64,000 nucleotides of DNA from Candidatus Rhodoferax mariagerensis. Lineage in GTDB: Bacteria > Pseudomonadota > Gammaproteobacteria > Burkholderiales > Burkholderiaceae_C. The stretch spans positions 1 through 64,000 of the forward strand of contig JADKAW010000021.1 in the NCBI GenBank assembly GCA_016719055.1, written 5' to 3'. Made by a program: the position numbers and the translations under genes. Under the pieces are notes generated by a model. It was given only the letters and a program-made list of their open reading frames with translations. It made no database searches and was not told where the DNA came from. Shown piece by piece: positions 48,970 to 56,080 of the stretch. Position 1 is the stretch's first letter. Each line of letters begins with the position of its first letter.

Positions 48970-49731
48970 TTGACAAAGACTGCCATCGTCAGCGCCTTGC
49001 TTGACGAACAAAGGGGATTGCTCGGCCAGCTCCAGAATGCCACCAAACAAGTGCGCGCCGGACGAACCTTCTGGAGTGGTCTGTGGGGCGACCTGGAGGT
49101 GGTCTTGGTGCTTTCCAAGGTCGGCAAAGTGGCCGCAGCCAGCACCACTGCAACGCTGATCGAAGCGTTCGGTGTCAAACGCATCCTGTTTACTGGCGTG
49201 GCAGGCGGCCTGGGTGATGGTGTTCGGGTGGGGGATGTGGTGGTGGCGCAAGAGTTTTTACAGCATGACCTGAATTCTTCGCCCATGTTTGCACGCTATG
49301 AGATTCCACTTTATGGCCGCGCGCGCTTGCCTTGCGACGATACTCTGACCGCTCTTCTTTTAAAAGCTGCTAACGCAGGACTGACAAGGGCTGGAAGCCA
49401 TTTTCATCATGACATTTTGATCGCCGACCCGTGTGTTCACACCGGCCTGGTGGCCAGTGGTGACCAGTTTGTATCGTGCGCCGAAGACGCCACACGCCTG
49501 CGCGCTGACCTGCAGGCAGCAGGCCACGATGCTTTAGCCGTTGAGATGGAAGGTGCCGCCGTGGCGCAAGTTTGTTTTGACCATGGTGTGCCCTTTGCAG
49601 CCATGCGGACCATTTCGGACCGTGCCGACGACAAGGCACATATTGATTTTTCGGCATTCATTCAGCAAGTTGCCAGCCCCTATGCCTTGGCAATTGTCCA
49701 GGAATTCATGAAATTGCTTTCAAAAAGGTAG
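48970..49731 (+). CDS. 5'-methylthioadenosine/SAH nucleosidase-like phosphorylase
   Basis: This 253-residue PNP/UDP-family protein starts KTAIVSALLDEQRGLL and has TGVAGGLGDGVRVGDVVVAQ, VSCAEDATRLRADLQAAGHD, and the catalytic-site block AVEMEGAAVAQVCFDHGVPF followed by MRTISDRADD, all features of MtnN-type nucleosidases (Asp in SDRAD, Glu in EMEGAA). It cleaves adenine from MTA or SAH, or is a related purine nucleosidase. The start is TTG 48970 with GAGGAAG upstream; no ATG fits. It follows the FadD-like gene by 12 nt. A repeat copy encodes LLKAANAGLTRAGSHFHH. Confidence 0.87.
   Translation: MTKTAIVSALLDEQRGLLGQLQNATKQVRAGRTFWSGLWGDLEVVLVLSKVGKVAAASTTATLIEAFGVKRILFTGVAGGLGDGVRVGDVVVAQEFLQHDLNSSPMFARYEIPLYGRARLPCDDTLTALLLKAANAGLTRAGSHFHHDILIADPCVHTGLVASGDQFVSCAEDATRLRADLQAAGHDALAVEMEGAAVAQVCFDHGVPFAAMRTISDRADDKAHIDFSAFIQQVASPYALAIVQEFMKLLSKR
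49354..49407 (+). repeat. Interspersed ~55-bp repeat, copy 11 (in nucleosidase)
   Basis: CTTCTTTTAAAAGCTGCTAA, CGCAGGACTGACAAGGGCTG, GAAGCCATTTTCATC. Sense to the gene, in frame. Confidence 0.7.
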
Positions 49732-49770
49732 CTAACATCTCATACACAGCAAGGATTCATGGCAGTTTTT
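49713..49770 (+). repeat. Interspersed ~55-bp repeat, copy 12 (degenerate)
   Basis: TTGCTTTCAAAAAGGTAGCT, AACATCTCATACACAGCAAG, GATTCATGGCAGTTTTTA. It spans the nucleosidase stop and reaches the corA stop, so both genes end in or at the repeat. Less similar than others. Confidence 0.45.
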
Positions 49771-50755
49771 ACTTTAGCCAACCACGCTTTCTGAAGTACC
49801 ACATCGGTACCAGCGCGCTGGCCAGCATCAGGCCAAGTGCAAAAGGATAGCCAACTTGCCAGTCTAGTTCTGGCATGAACTTGAAATTCATGCCGTAAAT
49901 GCTGGCAATCAGGGTGGGCGGCAGCAGTGCCACGCTGGCCACCGAGAAAATCTTGATGATCTTGTTCTGATTGATATTGATGAAGCCCACCGTGGCGTCC
50001 ATCAAAAAGTTGATCTTGTCAAACAGGAACGCCGTGTGCGAGTCCAGCGAATCGATGTCCCGAAGAATCTGCCGCGCCTCTTCAAACTGCTCTCCATTGA
50101 GCATTTTGCTGCGCATCATGAAACTCACCGCGCGACGGGTGTCCATAGCGTTGCGGCGAATACGCCCGTTCATGTCTTCATGGCGGGCAATCGCACCCAG
50201 CACCTCACCCGCCAACGAGTCTGTCACATCGCCTGATAGAACCTTTCGGCTGGCTTTCTCAAGCTCGTCATAAATTTCTTCCAGGGTGTCGGCAGAGTAC
50301 TCCGCGTCGGCGTCAAACAGTTTGAGCAGCACTTCTTTGGCATCTTCAATCAGGCCTGGTGCGCGGCGGGCCCGCATGCGCAACAGCCTGAACACCGGAA
50401 CATCTTCTTCATGAATCGAGAAAAGTACGCCTTTGCTTTTGAGCTTGTCATTGACCAGGTTCAGGATAAAGGCCACCCGCACGGTGTGCGGATCGTCATC
50501 GTCAGCCACCAAAAAGTCGCTTCGAATATGCAGCTCGCCATTGTCCTCCTTGTAAAAGCGGGCCGATTCCTCAATGTCCTCATCCATCGCATCCTCAGGA
50601 ATCGACAGCCCAAAGTACTGTTTGATCCAGCGCTTTTCTTCCGGTGTGGGTGATTCCAGATCGACCCAAATGGGTTGAAAACGGGACAGTTCTTCGAGCG
50701 ATTCGATTTCTTCCTGAAAGAGCCGTCCGTTGGCCAGAGTAAAAATATTGAGCAT
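49769..50755 (-). CDS. corA: Magnesium/cobalt transporter CorA
   Basis: CorA is a pentameric channel for Mg2+ (and Co2+). The 328-residue protein has a large cytoplasmic N-domain (MLNIFTLANGRLFQEEIESL), a long stalk helix, and a C-terminal pair of TMs with the family signature YGMNFKFMPE. The start ATG 50755 is preceded by GGGAG. It faces hpf across 320 bp and converges with the nucleosidase gene. Length and motif are normal. Confidence 0.94.
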   Translation of the reverse strand: MLNIFTLANGRLFQEEIESLEELSRFQPIWVDLESPTPEEKRWIKQYFGLSIPEDAMDEDIEESARFYKEDNGELHIRSDFLVADDDDPHTVRVAFILNLVNDKLKSKGVLFSIHEEDVPVFRLLRMRARRAPGLIEDAKEVLLKLFDADAEYSADTLEEIYDELEKASRKVLSGDVTDSLAGEVLGAIARHEDMNGRIRRNAMDTRRAVSFMMRSKMLNGEQFEEARQILRDIDSLDSHTAFLFDKINFLMDATVGFININQNKIIKIFSVASVALLPPTLIASIYGMNFKFMPELDWQVGYPFALGLMLASALVPMWYFRKRGWLK

Positions 50756-51075
50756 GCGCTCACTCCCAAAATATCTAGCGCATCAGGTGAACAGGGTGTT
50801 TGGGTTGCTTTCAACCCGTGATGCGATTTTGGCGTTGAAAGCTACCGACTGGGGCAGGTTTGCACGACGGGTTTCCGAGGGTGTCAACCTTAAGATTATG
50901 GCACTGCAAGTCAAGGCAAATCAGGTGTCACAAGCGTGCCAGTTTATTACTTCAATTCACCCTGAAAGTCATTGCAATAGTTGAGCATGCGTAGCATAGT
51001 GACGGCAGTGAAGTGTTTTTCGGTTGCCAACGGGCGTTGACAACCATCACAACCGAGAGCTTTAGGAGGCTTTTT
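50756..51075. other. Divergent intergenic region of corA and hpf
   Basis: This 320-bp gap holds the promoters of corA and hpf. I see no conserved gene; the reading frames are weak. In many betaproteobacteria rpoN lies upstream of hpf, but not here. The hpf RBS (TTTAGGAGGC) is strong. No clear -35/-10 or sigma-54 box can be defended. Confidence 0.4.
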
Positions 51076-51405
51076 ATGAATTTGACGATCAGCGGCCACC
51101 ATCTGGAAGTGACCCCGGCTTTGCGCACGTATGTGACGGCCAAACTGGATCGGATCAAACGACATTTTGATCAGGTGGTGGATGTCAAAGTGTTATTGAC
51201 GCTGGAAAATCTCAAGGAAAAGGAGCGCAGGCAAAAGGCAGAGTGCAATATTCACATCAAAGGCATTGAGTTATTTGCTGAAAGTGCGCATGCAGACTTG
51301 TATGCAGCCGTGGACGAACTGGTCGACAAGCTTGACCGTCAGGTGGTTCGGCACAAAGACCGCTTGCAATCTCATCATCACAATGCGCCCAAGCGTTTGA
51401 TGTAA
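51076..51405 (+). CDS. hpf: Ribosome hibernation-promoting factor, short form
   Basis: HPF binds the ribosome in the A/P sites during starvation and dimerises or inactivates it. The 109-residue protein has MNLTISGHHLEVTPALRTYV, LTLENLKEKERRQKAECNIH, and ADLYAAVDELVDKLDRQVVR, the beta-alpha fold of short HPF/YfiA. It starts ATG 51076 after AGGAGG. A terminator follows, so its transcript can end before ptsN. Confidence 0.93.
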   Translation: MNLTISGHHLEVTPALRTYVTAKLDRIKRHFDQVVDVKVLLTLENLKEKERRQKAECNIHIKGIELFAESAHADLYAAVDELVDKLDRQVVRHKDRLQSHHHNAPKRLM

Positions 51406-51420
51406 CTTAAACTCTGCCCG

Positions 51421-51449
51421 GCCGCACGCTTGTGTGTGCGGCTTTTTTT
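51421..51449 (+). terminator. Terminator between hpf and ptsN
   Basis: GCCGCAC and GTGCGGC form the stem with an 8-nt loop, followed by seven T. It separates hpf from ptsN. Confidence 0.85.
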
Positions 51450-51485
51450 GCGCCCAAATTTCACGGTGCATAATTGATAACAATC

Positions 51486-51953
51486 ATGAACCGACTCGCG
51501 TCTATCCTCTCCGCAGCTCAAGTGCTTGTTCACGTCGACGTATCAAGCAAAAAAAGAGCGTTTGAAGAAGCTGGTTTGCTTTTTGAAAACCTGCACGGGC
51601 TAAGCCGAGCGTTAGTCACCGACAGTCTGTTTTCTCGTGAACGCCTGGGCTCCACTGGCCTGGGCCATGGCGTGGCGATCCCGCATGGACGCATCAAGGG
51701 CCTCAAGTCGCCAATGGCAGCCGTCTTTCAGCTCGCTCACCCGATTGGCTTTGAAGCGCCCGACGAACAGCCTGTCGACATCCTGATTTTTTTACTCGTT
51801 CCAGAAGCGGCAACGCAAAAACACCTGGAAATTCTCTCTGAAATTGCAGAAATGCTCAGTGACGCCAACCTGCGTGAAAAGCTGGTAGCCAGCCAAAGCT
51901 CTGCTGAACTGTACCGCCTGATTTCTGACTGGCAGTCTGTTCAATCGGTTTAA
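51486..51953 (+). CDS. ptsN: PTS-Ntr EIIA protein
   Basis: PtsN is the terminal phosphoacceptor of the nitrogen PTS and regulates K+ uptake and metabolism by protein contacts. The 155-residue protein has MNRLASILSAAQVLVHVDVS, SRERLGSTGLGHGVAIPHGR with the phosphorylated His, and LLVPEAATQKHLEILSEIAE. ATG 51486 is the family start. It is 31 nt ahead of hprK, the usual betaproteobacterial order. Confidence 0.95.
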   Translation: MNRLASILSAAQVLVHVDVSSKKRAFEEAGLLFENLHGLSRALVTDSLFSRERLGSTGLGHGVAIPHGRIKGLKSPMAAVFQLAHPIGFEAPDEQPVDILIFLLVPEAATQKHLEILSEIAEMLSDANLREKLVASQSSAELYRLISDWQSVQSV

Positions 51954-51984
51954 TGCTCAGTGCCATGCGGCATCAGCAGGAGTC

Positions 51985-52941
51985 GTGAACTTGAAACCAA
52001 CAGTAATCAGCGCCGATGTACTTTTTGAGGCATTTCGGTCTACTTTGCGATGGGAATGGCTTGCTGGTCTGGGCGCCTCGGAAAGACGTTTTGAAGAGGT
52101 CGCCGTACGCGCGGCACGCTCGGGTGCAGACTTGGTGGGTTACCTCAACTACATCCATCCCTACCGGGTCCAGATTCTGGGTGAACGAGAAGTCGCCTAC
52201 CTGACCAACGCCACAGCAGAAGACTGCATGCGACGTCTTGCCCGAATTGTGACCCTGGAACCCCCCGTGCTGATCTTGGCCGACCGGCAGCCGGCGCCCG
52301 AGGCACTGTTGTCCATGTGTGAGCGTGCCCAAATACCCATGTTTTCAACGGATGGTTCTTCAGCCTTTGTAATCGATGTGTTGCGAGCCTATTTTTCCAA
52401 ACATTTCGCTGATCGCTGCACCATGCACGGCGTGTTCATGGACATTCTGGGTTTGGGCGTGATGATCACTGGAGAATCCGGTTTAGGCAAGAGTGAACTG
52501 GGGTTAGAGCTAATTTCGCGCGGCAACGGCCTGGTGGCTGACGACGCGGTAGATTTATATCGAATCAATCAGGACACCATCGAAGGCCGCTGCCCTGAGC
52601 TGCTGCTCAACTTGCTGGAAGTGCGCGGTATCGGCCTGCTGGATATTCGCTGTATTTTTGGTGAAACGGCCGTTCGGCGAAAAAAGCGACTGCAACTCAT
52701 CGTGCACTTGGTGCGTCGCGAGACCCTGGAACGCGATTACGAGCGAATTCCCTACGAACCGCTGATGCAGGATGTGCTGGATGTTCCCGTTCGAAAAGTC
52801 GTGATCCAGGTGATCGCCGGGCGCAACATTGCTGTGCTGGTGGAAGCTGCGGTCCGTAACACCATTTTGCAAATTCGAGGTGTTGATACCTACAAAGAGT
52901 TTGTCGAACGGCATCGCAAAGCGATGGGAGAGACTAACTAG
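51985..52941 (+). CDS. hprK: HPr kinase/phosphorylase
   Basis: HprK phosphorylates Ser46 of HPr and reverses it, coupling the PTS to nutrient state. The 318-residue protein has the Walker A GVMITGESGLGKSELGLELI, ISRGNGLVADDAVDLYRI, LLEVRGIGLLDIRCIFGE, and the C-terminal PVRKVVIQVIAGRNIAVLVE. The start is GTG 51985, 5 nt after AGGAG. It is followed by fur in reverse orientation, 5 nt from the fur stop. Confidence 0.94.
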   Translation: MNLKPTVISADVLFEAFRSTLRWEWLAGLGASERRFEEVAVRAARSGADLVGYLNYIHPYRVQILGEREVAYLTNATAEDCMRRLARIVTLEPPVLILADRQPAPEALLSMCERAQIPMFSTDGSSAFVIDVLRAYFSKHFADRCTMHGVFMDILGLGVMITGESGLGKSELGLELISRGNGLVADDAVDLYRINQDTIEGRCPELLLNLLEVRGIGLLDIRCIFGETAVRRKKRLQLIVHLVRRETLERDYERIPYEPLMQDVLDVPVRKVVIQVIAGRNIAVLVEAAVRNTILQIRGVDTYKEFVERHRKAMGETN

Positions 52942-52946
52942 CCCAG

Positions 52947-53372
52947 TTAAGGCCGATGCGTGCAGGCGTTGCGCGTGCAATGCGCGTACAGACTCAGTGC
53001 GTGATCAGCAATCCTGAAACCCTTGGCCTGTGCCACTGACTTTTGTCGTTGTTCGATCTGGCTGTCGTAAAACTCTTCCACACGACCACAATCCAGACAC
53101 ACCAGATGGTCGTGGTGCTGGCCTTGGTTGAGCTCGTACACGGCCTTGCCACTCTCAAAATGACTTCTGGTCAGAATATCGGCCTGCTCAAACTGAGCCA
53201 GCACCCGGTAAACTGTTGCCAAAGCAACGTCGGATTGTTCTTCCAGCAGAACCCGGAAAACATCTTCGGCCGTCATGTGTCGCTGGTTGCCGTTCTGAAA
53301 AATTTCGAGTATTTTCAGCCTTGGCAGGGTGACCTTGAGCCCGTTACTTTTGAGTTCTTCAATCTTGGACAT
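52947..53372 (-). CDS. fur: Ferric uptake regulator
   Basis: Fur represses iron uptake genes with Fe(II). The 141-residue protein has LKVTLPRLKILEIFQNGNQR, HMTAEDVFRVLLEEQSDVAL, ATVYRVLAQFEQADILTR with the recognition helix, and the metal region GQHHDHLVCLDCGRVEEFYD. It is divergent from bamE with 99 bp between starts, a widely conserved pair. Length is normal. Confidence 0.95.
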   Translation of the reverse strand: MSKIEELKSNGLKVTLPRLKILEIFQNGNQRHMTAEDVFRVLLEEQSDVALATVYRVLAQFEQADILTRSHFESGKAVYELNQGQHHDHLVCLDCGRVEEFYDSQIEQRQKSVAQAKGFRIADHALSLYAHCTRNACTHRP

Positions 53373-53471
53373 GCCGATTTTCCGATTCTGCGCGTGCGCG
53401 CCAGCCCCTCAGACTTGACCGCGAAATGCTGCCATTACAATGCGCCGATCATATCGTTGTCGGCTATTTCC

Positions 53472-54017
53472 ATGTTTGAATCTATTGCTCGTCGTGTCAG
53501 GTTGGGTTGGCTAGGTGTCGTGATGCTGATACTGTGCGCCTGCAGCAGCGTTGACAGCGCCAGTAGTCGATTGGTCAGCGTGGTGACTCCCTACAAGATC
53601 GATATCGTGCAGGGCAATTTTGTGTCACGCGAGCAATTGGCATCACTCCAACCAGGAATGCCCAAGGCACAGGTGCGTGATATCTTGGGCACACCCCTGC
53701 TCAACAGCGTCTTTCATGCAGATCGCTGGGACTACGTATTTACCTTCAAGCGCCAGGGCGTTGAGCCCCAATCTCGGCGCGTCACGGTTTTTTTCAAAGA
53801 CGGACTACTGGATCGCACCGAAGCCGATGCGCTGCCCAGTGAGGCCGAGTTTGTGTCTTCGCTCGACTCGGGCCGCAAACTTGGCGCTGTACCGGTGCTT
53901 GAGATGTCAGAAGACGCCTTGAAAGCTGGTGCAGCAACAGCCAAACCCGCTGAGTCCAAGCCTGCGCTGCCCGCCTTGCCCACCAGCTACCCACCGCTTG
54001 AAGCGGCCAAACCCTGA
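53472..54017 (+). CDS. bamE: Outer membrane assembly lipoprotein BamE
   Basis: BamE is a lipoprotein subunit of the BAM complex that folds outer membrane barrels. The 181-residue protein has a lipobox (VVMLILCACSSVDSA), the SmpA/OmlA region PYKIDIVQGNFVSREQLASL, QPGMPKAQVRDILGTPLLNS and FHADRWDYVFTFKRQG, and a Pro/Ala-rich tail. The divergent fur gene and the following dapB support it. Confidence 0.93.
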   Translation: MFESIARRVRLGWLGVVMLILCACSSVDSASSRLVSVVTPYKIDIVQGNFVSREQLASLQPGMPKAQVRDILGTPLLNSVFHADRWDYVFTFKRQGVEPQSRRVTVFFKDGLLDRTEADALPSEAEFVSSLDSGRKLGAVPVLEMSEDALKAGAATAKPAESKPALPALPTSYPPLEAAKP

Positions 54018-54033
54018 AGCGTGGTTCGCGACG

Positions 54034-54843
54034 ATGTCAAATTTTCACCGGGTCTGTATCGCAGGGGCCAGCGGCCGGATGGGGCGCATGCTCATCGAAG
54101 CGGTTTGCAGTGCTGATGACTGTGAACTCAGTGGCGCACTCGACGTGGCAGACAGCCCTGCCCTGGGCCAGGTCGCCAGCGCTTTTTTAGGCGACAGCGG
54201 CAGTGTTGTGATCACTTCAGATTTGCGCGCTGGCCTTCAAAACGCACAGGTTTTGATTGACTTTACCCGCCCCGCGGGCTCCTTGGCGCACCTGAAGGCC
54301 TGTCGTGCCCTGGGGGTCAATATGGTGATTGGCACCACCGGTTTTACCGACGCGCAAAAAGCCGAGATTGCCGATGCCACCAATGACATCGCCATCGTCA
54401 TGGCACCCAACATGAGCGTGGGTGTGAACGTCACCCTCAAGTTGCTGGAGATGGCGGCCAAGGCCATGGCCACGGGTTATGACATCGAAATCGTCGAAGC
54501 GCACCATCGGCACAAGGTGGACGCGCCTTCGGGGACAGCCCTGAAAATGGGCGAAGTGATTGCCAGCGCCCTTGGGCGGGACCTGAAAGACTGTGCGGTT
54601 TATTCGCGTGAAGGCGTCACTGGCGAACGCGACCCGTCAAGCATTGGTTTTGCCACCATTCGTGGTGGCGACATCGTCGGAGACCACACGGTGCTGTTTG
54701 CCGGAATTGGTGAGCGCATTGAAATCACCCACAAGTCATCGAGTCGGGTCACGTATGCCCAAGGCAGCCTGCGGGCTGTGCGGTTTCTGCACACCAAGCA
54801 GTCAGGGCTGTTTGACATGGCAGATGTTCTCCACCTGAAATGA
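54034..54843 (+). CDS. dapB: 4-hydroxy-tetrahydrodipicolinate reductase
   Basis: DapB reduces HTPA to tetrahydrodipicolinate on the lysine/DAP pathway. The 269-residue protein has the N-terminal CIAGASGRMGRMLIEAV, VIGTTGFTDAQKAEIADATN, and the catalytic block VEAHHRHKVDAPSGTALKM. ATG 54034 is the family start; the longer frame overlaps bamE. It overlaps exbB by 4 nt (ATGA). It follows bamE by 16 nt. Confidence 0.95.
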   Translation: MSNFHRVCIAGASGRMGRMLIEAVCSADDCELSGALDVADSPALGQVASAFLGDSGSVVITSDLRAGLQNAQVLIDFTRPAGSLAHLKACRALGVNMVIGTTGFTDAQKAEIADATNDIAIVMAPNMSVGVNVTLKLLEMAAKAMATGYDIEIVEAHHRHKVDAPSGTALKMGEVIASALGRDLKDCAVYSREGVTGERDPSSIGFATIRGGDIVGDHTVLFAGIGERIEITHKSSSRVTYAQGSLRAVRFLHTKQSGLFDMADVLHLK

Positions 54844-55490
54844 GCCTGGCACAGTTTTTTTGGCAGGGTGATGCGCTGGCGCGCACCGTGGCCTTGTTGC
54901 TCTTGGCCATGTCGGTGGCGAGTTGGGTGGTCATTTTGTGGAAATCGTGGCTGCTGCACCGTGCCAGCACCGATGTGGCGCGCTGTATCGCCGCCTTTTG
55001 GCAGTCCAGCAGCATTGCCGAGGCGCTTTTAAAAATCCAGGCTTTTGACCGCGAATCCCTTATCCAGCCTTTGGTGAGCGCTACAAATATTGAAGTCAGC
55101 ACAAGTTTGGCGAGTGTCGGGGGGCGATCTCAACAGCTCACGCGTGTGCTGCGCAATGCCTTGCACGCCGCCTTGAACAAGCTTCAGCATGGCCAGGTTT
55201 TGCTGGCAACGGTTGGTGCGACCGCACCTTTTGTGGGTTTGTTGGGCACGGTTTGGGGTATCTACCATGCGCTGATCGGCATTGCCAGCGCAGGGCAAGT
55301 CACGATTGACAAAATCTCTGGCCCTGTAGGTGAGTCGCTGATCATGACGGCGGCTGGTTTGGCGGTGGCCATCCCGGCAGTGCTAGCCTACAACGTCCTG
55401 GGTCGGTCCATCACGCGCATTGAGGCCGAGCTTGAAGGCTTTGCCCGAGACTTGCGTGAGCTGGTGGGTAACGCCAGCGCGCAGGTCTGA
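54840..55490 (+). CDS. exbB: MotA/TolQ/ExbB proton channel protein
   Basis: ExbB with ExbD uses the proton gradient to power TonB-dependent uptake or outer membrane work. The 216-residue protein has three TMs: one near residues 12-35 (VALLLLAMSVASWVVILWKS), then TAPFVGLLGTVWGIYHALIG, and AAGLAVAIPAVLAYNVLGRS. The dapB overlap is normal in Comamonadaceae. A weak repeat copy lies in the loop (DRESLIQPLVSATNIEV). ExbB versus TolQ is not fully separable; Burkholderiales tolQ sits with tolRAB, so I call exbB. Confidence 0.85.
   Translation: MSLAQFFWQGDALARTVALLLLAMSVASWVVILWKSWLLHRASTDVARCIAAFWQSSSIAEALLKIQAFDRESLIQPLVSATNIEVSTSLASVGGRSQQLTRVLRNALHAALNKLQHGQVLLATVGATAPFVGLLGTVWGIYHALIGIASAGQVTIDKISGPVGESLIMTAAGLAVAIPAVLAYNVLGRSITRIEAELEGFARDLRELVGNASAQV
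55040..55097 (-). repeat. Interspersed ~55-bp repeat, copy 13 (in exbB, weak)
   Basis: Minus strand: CTTCAATATTTGTAGCGCTC, ACCAAAGGCTGGATAAGGG, ATTCGCGGTCAAAAGC. Substantially diverged, antisense to the gene. Confidence 0.4.
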
Positions 55491-55507
55491 CGCCAGGGCC
55501 GACACAC

Positions 55508-55981
55508 ATGGCTTTTGGTCGTCTGGATCGCAGTTCGGGGGCAGCCCCCATGAGCGACATCAACATGACGCCGTTGGTCGACGTGATGCTGGTGCTGGTG
55601 GTGATCTTCATCATCACCGCCCCGCTGTTGGCCAGTTCCATCAAGCTTGATTTACCCAAAACAGACGCAGCCCGGCCAGGCGATGTACCCAAGTCGATCA
55701 CGGTAGTGGTCGATGCCTCGGGTCAGGCCTACCTGAAAGACCAGCCGGTGACGCTGGATGAACTGACGCGCCAATTCAGCGCGTCCAAGCTGGGCAATCC
55801 AGACACTGAAGTGCAACTGCGCGCTGACAGCCGTGTGCCCTATGGCCGCATCGTTGACGTCATGGGGACGGCTCAAAAAGCCGGGCTCAACCGCATCGGC
55901 TTCATCGCTGACAGCAGGCCGGCCACCGCATCCCAGCAGCCGCCCAGCACGCCCCCTCCCGGGCTGCATCACAAACCTTAA
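55508..55981 (+). CDS. exbD: ExbD/TolR biopolymer transport protein
   Basis: This 157-residue protein has one N-terminal TM (DINMTPLVDVMLVLVVIFII with the essential Asp) and a periplasmic domain (LPKTDAARPGDVPKSITVVV, VQLRADSRVPYGRIVDVMGT, AQKAGLNRIGFIAD). The Asp in the TM is the proton carrier. It follows exbB by 17 nt. The C-terminus is a Pro-rich tail. Confidence 0.9.
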   Translation: MAFGRLDRSSGAAPMSDINMTPLVDVMLVLVVIFIITAPLLASSIKLDLPKTDAARPGDVPKSITVVVDASGQAYLKDQPVTLDELTRQFSASKLGNPDTEVQLRADSRVPYGRIVDVMGTAQKAGLNRIGFIADSRPATASQQPPSTPPPGLHHKP

Positions 55982-56080
55982 AATCAACGGCATCTGCCAG
56001 ACACCCACCAGCAAGTCTGGTCATCTATTTCCTATATTCAACCGGCCAACGCGGCTTCAGGGTCGCCATGATGGATCGCC

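Noticed and set aside
51013..51075. Longer hpf start
   Set aside because: The AGGAGG site fits ATG 51076 and HPF homologs begin MNLTISGHH.
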